30,000 nt of DNA from Neocallimastix lanati (nom. inval.) (lineage: Eukaryota > Neocallimastigomycota > Neocallimastigomycetes > Neocallimastigales > Neocallimastigaceae), in assembly GCA_016946835.1 (NCBI GenBank), contig JACVTC010000300.1, positions 1-30,000 on the forward strand, read 5' to 3'. Under the pieces are notes generated by a model, which was not told the DNA's origin, ran no database searches, and worked only from the letters and a program-made list of their open reading frames with translations. The position numbers and the translations under genes are program-made. This document shows, piece after piece, positions 1-8,916 of the stretch (its first letter is position 1; each line of letters begins with the position of its first letter).

Positions 1-43
1 ATATTTAATATTAAATATTATACTTACGTATTTTAATTTTTTA

Positions 44-161
44 ATTAATAAAATTTATATTTAGATTAATTTATAATTAATAAAATTTATATTTAGATTA
101 ATTTGTAATTAATAAAATTTATATTTAGACTAATTTGTAATTAATAAAATTTATTTATTTA
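44..161. repeat. Short tandem repeat, 32-bp unit
   Basis: Three full copies and one partial copy of a 32-bp A/T unit that begins ATTAATAAAATTTATATTTA. Copies start near 44, 76, 108 and 140 and differ by only one or two bases. The repeat lies at the edge of the hairpin-rich block that follows. No coding potential is seen. Confidence 0.85.
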
Positions 162-162
162 G

Positions 163-768
163 AAGAAATATAGAAATATTTCTATATTTCTTACAAAAGT
201 AATAATCATACTAAGTTCTATCACTAAATATGATTATTAACTTCAACTTAATGACTAATTCATTAAGTTGAGAAATAAAATAAAAATAAAAATTTTACCT
301 AAAAAGAGAGTTTATTATAAAATTAATTATAATAACAACACAAAAAGTAAAAGAAGGAATATTTGGATAAATTTGGTTTTAAAAATATGTTTTTGAATAA
401 AATGTTTTTATTAATTTATTAAAGTTTAAAATATAAAATTGCTATTATTATAACTATATTTTTATAATAATAACTCTTGATTTCTTAAAGGGAAATCAAG
501 AGCCTTATTTATATTTTTTTATGGAAATAAGGTTAAATAAAAAGGGTTTTCTAATCTTAAAAAATATCTTATCTAGAAAAAGATTAGAAGAAAAAAACTA
601 GATAAGTTTTTTGATCGATATTCTATTCATATCGATCATCGTATATATTAAGTAAAACCAAATATATTATTTTATATTTGGATAAAACCTTAATATATCG
701 ATTTCCTAAATTTTAATTTAGATCATCAAATAAAGGAAAAATCAATAATAACCGGAATGATCTAAATT
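163..768 (-). repeat. Hairpin-string block, diverged reverse-orientation relative of the E3 LTR region
   Basis: A non-coding run of perfect inverted repeats: a 30-bp palindrome (163-192), stems 201-210/229-238, 243-254/260-271 (12 bp), 474-484/492-502 (11 bp), 503-510/525-532, 551-558/580-587, 568-576/598-606, 612-621/629-638, 658-666/673-681 and 715-726/757-768 (12 bp). Read on the minus strand, parts align with element E3. The hairpin CTCTTGATTTC/GAAATCAAGAG matches the one at 20968-20996, and the segment 541-691 matches 23658-23760. It is probably an old LTR or internal fragment of an E3-like element. Its outer ends are not resolved. Confidence 0.6.
541..691 (-). other. Putative structured RNA domain with an H-type pseudoknot
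   Basis: On the minus strand the order is closing strand AAGGTTTT (691-684), hairpin CCAAATATA/TATATTTGG (681-658), hairpin TGATCGATAT/ATATCGATCA (638-612), then interleaved strands CTTATCTAG (606-598), CTAATCTT's partner region (587-580), CTAGATAAG (576-568) and AAGATTAG (558-551), and finally AAAACCC (550-544). The interleaving defines a pseudoknot closed by an outer helix. The same order of helices with different bases occurs at 23658-23760 on the plus strand. The fold is my hand reading; transcription is not shown. Confidence 0.5.
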
Positions 769-1149
769 ATTCTATTTTTCTAAATATTATTTTTAAAATC
801 TAATCTAAAACTTTATTAACATAAAACTATCTTTAAACTAGAATACAGAATTATAAAAATACAGAAACTTACTAATTGTTCTTTTAAATGTACAATGTAA
901 AAAATAAATAAAACTAATGTTTACATTAACTTGATAATTAAACGAATAACTAAATAAAATTAATAATATTAATAAGTGTACATATAATAATTATTTAAAT
1001 AAATTTTCTAATATTATTTAAGTGTATGTATAATTACAATTATAATAAATTTGATAATAATATCTCAATGTATAAATTAATTATAATTTAAATAAATTTA
1101 TAATTATTATCAATAATTATAAAGACTAAGAAATAACTGTAAAAGGTGA

Positions 1150-1238
1150 GTTTATTATTAACTAAAATAACGAATAATAACTAAATCTAAAGGCTAAGAT
1201 AACTTAACACCTCTCTATTCGAGTTGTTAATAATAAAC
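1150..1238. repeat. Inverted repeat with perfect 13-bp arms
   Basis: The arm GTTTATTATTAAC (1150-1162) is the exact reverse complement of 1226-1238, with about 63 bases between the arms. It could form a cruciform or RNA stem. No function is assigned. Confidence 0.6.
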
Positions 1239-1630
1239 ACTAAATTAATTAATTCTATAATTATTATTTCTTATTACACTAGAATATAGCGCAGCACTTT
1301 ATAACCCTATTTGTTATCAGTTACTGGGCTTACACTGAGTAATATTTTTATTTAATAATTATATTTTTTATTTATTAATATTAATATTTATAATAACAAT
1401 TTACGTTAATAGTAACGGTAGTGCGTTACAGTTACAAGTTCAATTATTATTTATACATGTCAATAATATTATGATTGGTAAATAATTTAATTTAACTTAG
1501 TTTACTAATCACTAAATAAAATATATTTAACTAAGTATTTAACTATATAATTAATTATAAAATAATAAAATTTAATGTATGAAATTAACAAAAGATTTTA
1601 TTTGATTAGCCGAAATTGCTAGCTGTTTAG

Positions 1631-1688
1631 AGATACGTTACGTAACCAAAGAACTATCATTGGATAGGCTTGAGGTTACCATGTATCT
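1631..1688. other. Three-helix stem-loop next to the E1 left LTR
   Basis: Nested helices AGATAC/GTATCT (1631-1636/1683-1688), GTAACC/GGTTAC (1642-1647/1674-1679) and CTATC/GATAG (1654-1658/1663-1667) form one 58-base hairpin. It is markedly more G/C-rich than its surroundings and ends 7 bases before the E1 LTR. It does not have the geometry or TTCRA loop of a tRNA. It could be a structured RNA remnant or a cruciform target; this is unresolved. Confidence 0.4.
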
Positions 1689-1695
1689 ATTACAA

Positions 1696-2443
1696 TGATA
1701 AATAACAAAATTAATAAATCTTGAAAATTTATTATACATAAAATCAAACTAACCTTAGCAAAGTTTAATAATAATTTAATAAAATAAAAAAAAAAATTAA
1801 TTAATTAATTAAAACAAATAAATTACACTTAAAAATTACATTAATACTCAGATATGAAAGAAATATTATATATTTTTCAAAATAAAAATATTAAGATTAA
1901 ATTTAAAATAAAATAATTAGTTTTAATAATTAGTTTTATAATAATTTTTATAATTAATTTTATAATTAAATAATAATTTTATAATAACAAAATTTATTAA
2001 TTTAAATAACAAAATATTTTTAATTATTTTTATAATAAACAAATTTATTTATTTTATTATTAAATATTTATTTTATTATTAATTTTATTACTTTTATTTT
2101 ATTTAATTATTCTTTTTATTTATAAATTATAAATAGTTTAATTTTAAAGAAAAATATAAATACATGTAAATATTTCATGTAAATATTTTTATTATTATTA
2201 TTATTAATTAATTTTATAATTTTAATAATCACTTTTAATTTTTATAATGTTTAATAAATTTTAATAAAAGATTTATAAAATAAAAAATTAGAAAACAAGT
2301 GTTCTAATAAACCAAATTTTTAGTGTTATTTTTAATAAAACATTTTTAATTCATAAATAACTTATACAGTTATTATTAATATAAATTGAAATTATCACTT
2401 TTTAATTCTACATTAAAATTAAGATAATTTCTAAAATTTATCA
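1696..2443 (+). repeat. E1 left (5') LTR
   Basis: 748 bp, begins TGATAAATAAC and ends AAATTTATCA, giving the usual TG...CA ends. The copy at 8166-8913 has the same length. It should hold the U3 promoter, R and U5. The sequence is so A/T-rich that I cannot pick a TATA box or polyadenylation signal with confidence. Confidence 0.95.
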
Positions 2444-2444
2444 T

Positions 2445-2461
2445 TGGTCCTTCGAACCGGA
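2445..2461 (+). promoter_or_regulatory. E1 primer binding site, tRNA-Tyr-like
   Basis: TGGTCCTTCGAACCGG starts one base after the LTR. Its reverse complement ends in CCA and resembles the 3' end of animal-type tRNA-Tyr (acceptor strand TCGAAGGA followed by CCA). First-strand cDNA priming would start here. The tRNA identity rests on recalled tRNA-Tyr sequence; this organism's own tRNA is not visible. Confidence 0.7.
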
Positions 2462-3393
2462 GAGGCAGCTAACTTATTATTAATAAGTATTATTTATTAA
2501 CACTAGAGTATGAACTAGTATAAAAATTCATAATTATAAAATAAAGGATAAATAATATTTATTATATAATAATAATTAAAAATAAAAACTAGAGTATGAA
2601 CTAGTATAAAAATTCATAATTTAAAATTAAAAATAATATATATATATATGTATATATATATAATAATATAATAATAATATAATAAATAAAAATTAAATTA
2701 ACATTGGGAAGAAAGCCATTTATATTAAGAAGAAAATAATAAATAGGAAAAGAACGACAAATATAAGGAAAGGAAACGATAGATATTATATTTAAAAAAA
2801 AAAAAAAAAAAAAATTTCTGTTTTAATTTTAAAGAATTATATAGGTTTATATTTTATTAATCATAAACTATTGGAGCTTGACTCTAGGTCGCGATTAATA
2901 AGATATAAATTAGAGTAGCAAGAGAGAGTATTGGGTCCTGATTATAGAGAGTAGAGGTTAGACAGAACTGAAAATTGTACTGGAGAGTAATTGATTGGTT
3001 ATATCGATACTTTGGTGAGAGATCCAGAGAAACGGAAAACTTTATAACCAGTCGAATGAAAACAGCACAAGAGAGTAAGTAGAGTCTAATGAGGTCGAAA
3101 ATATAATCAGAACGCCAAGAAAATCTATTACTGCTACATATATAATTCGAGGTTCTTAAATAAATAAATAAAAAAAAAAAAAAAAAAAAAAAAAAAACTA
3201 ATTAAAGAAACGTATAATAAGTGAATGAATAAATAAATTGAAATTGAATATATAAAATTTTAATTAATTAAAAATTTGATTAAATAATTAAATTTAAATA
3301 TATAAATATTTTGTTAGTGAATAAATTATATAAAATAAAGTATATAAATTATATTAAAGAGAAAACAAAATTACTTCTAAATTCCAGAGTAAA
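2462..3393 (+). other. E1 untranslated leader
   Basis: A non-coding leader between primer site and gag. It contains a direct repeat of about 35 bp (near 2503 and 2589, core ACTAGAGTATGAACTAGTAT), a (TA)n run near 2637-2661, and A-tracts near 2793 and 3171. The stretch at about 2870-3130 is purine-rich and much less A/T-rich, with many GAGAG motifs. It is a plausible packaging or dimerisation region, but that role is inferred from position only. Confidence 0.6.
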
Positions 3394-4272
3394 ATGTCCG
3401 ATTTAAAATCAATTAATTTCAACAGAATTCCTATATTAGGTCAACCGACTGTAGAATTTGATGATTGGAATTTCTCATATACTCGTTGGTGTAATTCCAA
3501 TAAAATTGACGAAGAAGAAAAGATAGAATGTTTAATTTCAATTACTACTGGTATTGCAAGAAAGATAGTAATAAATTCATTAAATAAAACTACCCCAGAT
3601 AAATATGATACCATTATAAGTAAATTACAGGAACATTACAAGGGCCCCCTTCCTAAAAATTCAAGGTTATTAGAACTTTCAACGGCTACAATTAAGAAAG
3701 GAGAAAGTGTTGCAGAATTCAACATAAGGTTTGAAACACTTTTAAATAAAATTAGAATTGATTTAAATAAGGAAGTTATAATATCTTATTATATTAATGC
3801 ATTTCGGACTTTAACTAAAACCTATGAGGCTTTATTAGAAGCAGAACCGCAAAACTTAAAGGATGCAATGCAAATAACGTCTAAAAAGGAGAAGATATAT
3901 AAATTAGTAGAATCAAATAGATCTAAAGATAAAGGAGAATCAAACAAAAGAAATGTAAAATCTAACACTCAAAATAATTATGGAACATATTATACAAGTA
4001 CTTATAATAAAAATAATACATTTAATAATAAGAATAATAATATAAATAATAGTCACAACAATAATTACCAAAAATATAATAATAATATAAAGCCTACTCA
4101 TAATTATATTAATCAAAATGTTGAAAATAGAAAAATCACATTGAAACCTACACAACTTCAAGATGATGAATTACAAGAAATAACTCAGAAACTTGCTGAT
4201 TTAAAAATCAATGTATGCTTAAATTGTCAAAGAATAGGTCATGTTAAAGATGATTGCCCTGAATTAGAATAA
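3394..4272 (+). CDS. gag: E1 Gag: capsid and nucleocapsid polyprotein
   Basis: The 292-residue protein starts at the first good ATG after the leader. Residues about 20-150 form the helical Retrotrans_gag-type capsid region, with motifs such as FDDWNFSYTRW near the start. Residues about 180-240 are a low-complexity Asn/Lys/Ser linker. A single CCHC zinc knuckle, CX2CX4HX4C with C275, C278, H283 and C288, sits at the extreme C-terminus and would bind element RNA. The protein should assemble cytoplasmic virus-like particles. Its TAA stop lies in the 10-base window where the pol frame opens, so pol expression must use a frameshift or reinitiation. No break is visible; this ORF looks intact. Confidence 0.92.
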   Translation: MSDLKSINFNRIPILGQPTVEFDDWNFSYTRWCNSNKIDEEEKIECLISITTGIARKIVINSLNKTTPDKYDTIISKLQEHYKGPLPKNSRLLELSTATIKKGESVAEFNIRFETLLNKIRIDLNKEVIISYYINAFRTLTKTYEALLEAEPQNLKDAMQITSKKEKIYKLVESNRSKDKGESNKRNVKSNTQNNYGTYYTSTYNKNNTFNNKNNNINNSHNNNYQKYNNNIKPTHNYINQNVENRKITLKPTQLQDDELQEITQKLADLKINVCLNCQRIGHVKDDCPELE

Positions 4273-4274
4273 GA

Positions 4275-7200
4275 GTGTTTAAATTAAATTATGGGAGTAA
4301 GCAATCTTCCAAAATAACTAAAATTGCATCATCGAATCAATCAATAAATTACCTTAATAAGGAAAATAATCAAATCCCTCAAATTAATGTAGCCCAGAAA
4401 AAGAAAGTGCCTACAAGTACTTTGGATAAGAATAAAATCTCTCCAAATAATAAAAGTATAGTTAAACCATCCATTCTCAATCAACCAAATATTAAGAAAG
4501 TTAAACAACAAAAGAAAGCAATTAGGAATACAAGAAGAAGAAAAATAAGTGAAGAACTTAATAATGAAAAACAAAATGACCATGAATTAAATGATAATGA
4601 TGAAATTATTATTGATGAACCAAATAATACAAAGGAAAATACAAAAGATTCTGAAATGAAAAATAATTCAGAAAACAATAATGGAAATAATAATGAAAGT
4701 AATAATGAAAATAATAAGAATAATGTAATTAACATAATTGATGAACATAGAAAAATAAATAATGAAAATAATACCAAAGACGTTCTAACACATAGTCAAT
4801 CTCTCAGTCAAACTAAACAAACCAGAAAAAGAAGTATGACAGATATACAAATGTTAGAACCAGGTAATAAATTTAGTATAATTAAGGAAGCCAACAACTT
4901 GTTTCCGAAAATTAGTCTTGCACAATTACTTTCTATTAGTCCTACTCTTAGGAAGGAATTAGGACAAGGATGTAAGCCAAAAATAGATAATGTATTATGC
5001 TCTCTTTATAATATTCCTATTCCAATCTTTATTGGAAAAACGAAAGAAGTATTTTTAAAAATTCTTTACGATACAGGAGCAAATGTAAATGTTATAATAA
5101 TAGGATGTTTAAATAAATTTAATGATGTGAAAATTGAAGAAGATATAATAGAACAAAATATTACTTTAGCAAATGGATCTACAGTACCTACTAAATACTA
5201 TGTTCCATTGAAAATTAACATTAATGATTCTTGCAACATTTATGAAAAATTTTATATTATAAATCAAGATAATCCATACTTTGATATTATTTTTGGAAGA
5301 AGTATTCAAAAGAAATATAGATTACTTATTGATCCAGATGATGATTTCATATATCAGAAAACAAGAAAAGGTCTTAAAAAGATAATCCAGATAATTAACT
5401 CAAATAACACAAATAATATTCCCTTAATGAATGCTATTTATGTATCTAAAGAAGATGAAGAAATTCGTGAAATTAACTCTACCTTAAACGAAATTCTTAA
5501 TTCTGTCCCAGATAAAGTTAAATCAAAATTTGAAAGTCTTATTAATCAATACAAAAACTGTATGGCAACATCACTAAGTCAGCTAACAACTGCTAACCTT
5601 GAACCACATTCAATAATTACTACTACTGAAAAACCTATTAAGCTAAAACCTTATAAATTATCAAAAGAGCATTCTGATATTCTAAAAGAAGAAATTATAT
5701 CCTTACTTAATAAAGGCTTAATTATTCCCTCGCATTCCCCTTGGTCATTTCCTGTTTTATTAGTCAGAAAGAAAAATGGGAAATGGAGACTATGTATAGA
5801 TTACAGAAGGCTTAATGAAATCACTATTAAAGATTCATATGCACTTCCTTTCATCGATGAACTTGTCTCTTCAGTTAGAGGTGCTAAAATATTTTCAGCC
5901 CTTAACTTATATTCGGGTTATCACCAAATCCCAATGAATCCCAGAGATATTGAAAAAACTTCTTTCACAACAAAATTTGGAAACTATAATTTTGTTGTTA
6001 TGCCTTTCGGTTTAACTAATGCTCCCGCTACCTTTCAAAGGGAGATGAACAGAATCCTTTTACCCCTCATTGGTAAATGCTTATTCGTTTACATCGATGA
6101 CATAGTTGTATATTCTACTTCTATTGAAGAACATCTTGAACATTTAAAACAAGTATTTGAAATATTCTCCAAGTACAATCTCTCCCTCAATCTTCAAAAA
6201 TGCAAATTTTTCCAAGAATCAATTGAAGTCTTAGGTCATGTTCTTACCCCTAATGGTTTAAAAACTGTTCCTTCTAAAGTTCAAAGTATAGCCCTTTGGG
6301 AAGCTCCCAAAAATGTTAATGAATTCAGGTCTTTCCTTGGTCTTGCTAGTTATTACAGAAAATTTATACAAAATTTCTCTATAAGAGCTGACTCTCTTTT
6401 TAAACTACTTAAGAAAAATCAACCATATATATGGACTTCTGATCGTAATGAAGCCTTTGAAGACATACGTCACTGTTTATTGTCTGACCCTATACTATGT
6501 TTTCCTGACTTTGATAAAGAATTTATTGTTAGAACAGACGCCTCTACTCAAGGTATTGATGTTGTCCTCTTACAGGTGGAGGATGACAAATTGGAACACC
6601 CAATTTGTTGTGTAAATCGTACTTTATCACCTCCAGAAAGAAATTACTCTGTAACTGATCTTGAAGGTTTGGCTATTAATTACGCAATCCAAAAATTCCG
6701 TCAGTACTTAATTAGTAACAAGAAACCAACTATATTCATTACGGATCATAAACCACTCTTAGGATTTTACAAAAATACTATTCCAAATAAAGGAAGACAC
6801 ATGCGTTGGATAGAAGAATTTAACAAATATAAAATTGAACTAAAATATGAAAAAGGAAAGAAAAATGTTTTCGCAGACACTCTTTCAAGACTACATTCAA
6901 AAGACAGCGAAGATATTATAAAATGTATTAATACAATTTTAGCTGATCTTAATCCAAAAGATTTAAACCTACCAGAAGGAATAATCAAATACTTCACTAA
7001 GAATTATCAAGTTGTTGATAACACCTTATATTATAAGAAAGATGATACTTATTTAAAAGTTATCTATCGTGATGAAGACAAAAAGGATATAATTAATCGT
7101 GCTCATTCTGTAGGACATGAAGGAGCCGAAAAAACTGTAAACAGAATACTAAATTCATATTATTGGCCCGGCATTTGGAATGACGTTAGGATGTGGATCA

Positions 7201-7280
7201 AATCTTGCAGAAAATGTCAACTTTGTAGACCAAAACCAATCCCGAAAAACACTGCAGATAATGTAACACCAGTTGAATAA
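4275..7280 (+). CDS. pol: E1 Pol, first part: protease, reverse transcriptase, RNase H, integrase zinc domain
   Basis: 1,001 codons in the frame -1 to gag, open from 4263; there is no early ATG, so the GTG at 4275 is only the ORF-track start. In order: a basic, Asn-rich linker (about 1-200); retropepsin with DTGA at 266-269; RT at about 455-650 with motif B MPFGLTNAPATFQREM and YIDD at 606-609; RNase H with D755, E797, D824 and D868; and the integrase zinc domain with H944, H948, C978 and C981. In RT motif A the metal-binding Asp is replaced by Asn544 (LNLYSGYHQI), which should abolish polymerase activity. In RNase H the usual GIG reads GID. The frame ends at TAA 7278-7280, before the integrase catalytic core, although the same frame continues beyond. 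Confidence 0.93.
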   Translation: MFKLNYGSKQSSKITKIASSNQSINYLNKENNQIPQINVAQKKKVPTSTLDKNKISPNNKSIVKPSILNQPNIKKVKQQKKAIRNTRRRKISEELNNEKQNDHELNDNDEIIIDEPNNTKENTKDSEMKNNSENNNGNNNESNNENNKNNVINIIDEHRKINNENNTKDVLTHSQSLSQTKQTRKRSMTDIQMLEPGNKFSIIKEANNLFPKISLAQLLSISPTLRKELGQGCKPKIDNVLCSLYNIPIPIFIGKTKEVFLKILYDTGANVNVIIIGCLNKFNDVKIEEDIIEQNITLANGSTVPTKYYVPLKININDSCNIYEKFYIINQDNPYFDIIFGRSIQKKYRLLIDPDDDFIYQKTRKGLKKIIQIINSNNTNNIPLMNAIYVSKEDEEIREINSTLNEILNSVPDKVKSKFESLINQYKNCMATSLSQLTTANLEPHSIITTTEKPIKLKPYKLSKEHSDILKEEIISLLNKGLIIPSHSPWSFPVLLVRKKNGKWRLCIDYRRLNEITIKDSYALPFIDELVSSVRGAKIFSALNLYSGYHQIPMNPRDIEKTSFTTKFGNYNFVVMPFGLTNAPATFQREMNRILLPLIGKCLFVYIDDIVVYSTSIEEHLEHLKQVFEIFSKYNLSLNLQKCKFFQESIEVLGHVLTPNGLKTVPSKVQSIALWEAPKNVNEFRSFLGLASYYRKFIQNFSIRADSLFKLLKKNQPYIWTSDRNEAFEDIRHCLLSDPILCFPDFDKEFIVRTDASTQGIDVVLLQVEDDKLEHPICCVNRTLSPPERNYSVTDLEGLAINYAIQKFRQYLISNKKPTIFITDHKPLLGFYKNTIPNKGRHMRWIEEFNKYKIELKYEKGKKNVFADTLSRLHSKDSEDIIKCINTILADLNPKDLNLPEGIIKYFTKNYQVVDNTLYYKKDDTYLKVIYRDEDKKDIINRAHSVGHEGAEKTVNRILNSYYWPGIWNDVRMWIKSCRKCQLCRPKPIPKNTADNVTPVE

Positions 7281-8153
7281 CCATTTACTCGTGTTGGACT
7301 TGATACGATTGGTCCTCTTCCAATTACTAAAAATGGAAATATGTATATTATTACATTGGTTGACTACTTCACAAAATGGGTTGAAGCTAAAACCATTCCA
7401 AACACAAAGACTGAAGAAGTTATAAAATTTTTAACTGAAGTTATATCAAGACATGGTCCTCCAGAAATAATTGTTACAGATAATGGAAGTTCGTTCGCAT
7501 CAGATATTACTAAAATGATGATCGATCTTTATGGGTCATGGGTGCACTTTGTATCTCCACATCATCCAGAATCAAATGGTATGATTGAAAACCGTAATAG
7601 AGAAGTAGAGAAAATTCTAAGACTCTTAGTTGAAAACGAAAGTGAATGGGATGAATATTTACCATCCGCACTTTGGGCTCTTAGAACAACAAAAAATTCC
7701 AAAACAAAATTTAGCAGCTTTGAATTACTTTATGGGAGAAAAGACACCTGGCCATTAGAAGTAATGTTTCCAGATATTTACAAAGATCCAAATGAAACAG
7801 ATAAAGAATATATTTTTAGAAGATTCCTAAGACATCAGTATTGGGTGAAACAAGCAACAGAATATTCGGATTACGCAAATCAATATTGGGAACATCGCAT
7901 TGGACTATCGAAATCACTAAAGAAAAATTATAAACCCGGAGATTATGTGATGATAAGACTAATTGGAAGAAGTAAGTTAAATCCTTACTTTTATGGACCA
8001 TATAAAGTAATTAACAAACAAAAATTCAATACAGTTGTCCTCGAAGATCCTCAAACAGGAAAACTTCTTGATCGAAATGTACATATTAAAAATGTTTTTC
8101 CTTATATCATTTCAGAAAAAGAATTAACTTCAAGGGACGAAGTTCAATCTTAA
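7281..8153 (+). pseudogene. pol: E1 Pol, second part: integrase core and C-terminal domain, cut off by an in-frame stop
   Basis: This continues the reading frame of the preceding pol ORF directly after TAA 7278-7280. Homology resumes at once (LDTIGP, first catalytic Asp codon at 7302), so the stop is a nonsense change, not a gene boundary. The first ATG is at 7341. Numbered from it, the core has D47 in TDNG and E83 in SNGMIENRN, matching the D,D35E spacing. A GPY/F-like module (LNPYFYGPYKVI) lies near residues 217-228, and no chromodomain follows. All catalytic residues are present, but without readthrough the domain is not made as part of Pol. TAA followed by CCA is not a known efficient readthrough context. 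Confidence 0.9.
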
Positions 8154-8165
8154 CCGCCGAGGAAT
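8154..8165 (+). promoter_or_regulatory. E1 polypurine tract region
   Basis: A short purine run (GAGGAA) lies between the pol stop codon and the TG of the right LTR. Its position fits a plus-strand DNA primer site. It is short compared with many Ty3/gypsy elements. Confidence 0.6.
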
Positions 8166-8913
8166 TGATAAATAACAAAATTAATAAATCTTGAAAATTT
8201 ATTATACATAAAATCAAACTAACCTTAGCAAAGTTTAATAATAATTTAATAAAATAAAAAAAAAAATTAATTAATTAATTAAAACAAATAAATTACACTT
8301 AAAAATTACATTAATACTCAGATATGAAAGAAATATTATATATTTTTCAAAATAAAAATATTAAGATTAAATTTAAAATAAAATAATTAGTTTTAATAAT
8401 TAGTTTTATAATAATTTTTATAATTAATTTTATAATTAAATAATAATTTTATAATAACAAAATTTATTAATTTAAATAACAAAATATTTTTAATTATTTT
8501 TATAATAAACAAATTTATTTATTTTATTATTAAATATTTATTTTATTATTAATTTTATTACTTTTATTTTATTTAATTATTATTTTTATTTATAAATTAT
8601 AAATAGTTTAATTTTAAAGAAAAATATAAATACTTGTAAATATTTCATGTAAATATTTTTATTATTATTATTATTAATTAATTTTATAATTTTAATAATC
8701 ACTTTTAATTTTTATAATGTTTAATAAATTTTAATAAAAGATTTATAAAATAAAAAATTAGAAAACAAGTGTTCTAATAAACCAAATTTTTAGTGTTATT
8801 TTTAACAAAACATTTTTAATTCATAAATAACTTATACAGTTATTATTAAAATAAATTGAAATTATCACTTTTTAATTCTACATTAAAATTAAGATAATTT
8901 CTAAAATTTATCA
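8166..8913 (+). repeat. E1 right (3') LTR
   Basis: 748 bp, same ends and length as 1696-2443, with four single-base differences (at 8582, one in the TACTTG segment near 8634, one near 8806 and one near 8850). It is followed by ACA and then the TG of an E2-family LTR. Confidence 0.95.
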
Positions 8914-8916
8914 ACA

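Larger units (their letters stand above)
769..1695. other. Non-coding A/T-rich stretch left of E1
   Basis: No ORF, tRNA or recognisable mobile-element gene is seen. It holds several inverted repeats, including GATAATAAT/ATTATTATC (1053-1061/1103-1111) enclosing TATAAATT/AATTTATA. Two less A/T-rich patches occur, near 1285-1340 and 1600-1690. The second is a long imperfect hairpin listed separately. Confidence 0.6.
1696..8913 (+). mobile_element. Element E1: complete but apparently inactive Ty3/gypsy LTR retrotransposon
   Basis: A 7,218-bp unit in the order LTR, tRNA primer site, leader, gag, pol (protease-RT-RNase H-integrase), polypurine tract, LTR. RNase H before integrase, the GPY/F-type integrase tail and the absence of a chromodomain place it in Ty3/gypsy, non-chromoviral type. 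The two 748-bp LTRs differ at four positions by my hand alignment, so insertion was recent. Flanking bases TACAA and ACATG do not form a target-site duplication, which is odd for a young copy. Pol has a premature TAA and lacks one RT catalytic aspartate, so this copy needs help in trans. Confidence 0.93.

Noticed and set aside
541-768. Hammerhead ribozyme, as in LTR retrozymes
   Set aside because: I looked for the CTGATGA core with GAAA on both strands and found no supporting arrangement here or in the LTRs.
4341-4777. Minus-strand ORFs opposite the E1 pol linker, and similar ones at 3940, 6767 and 7816
   Set aside because: They are antisense shadows of the Asn/Lys-rich gag and pol coding sequence.
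7278-7280. Programmed stop-codon readthrough in E1 pol
   Set aside because: The stop lies inside integrase rather than at a domain boundary, E2 has none there, and the following CCA is not a known readthrough context.
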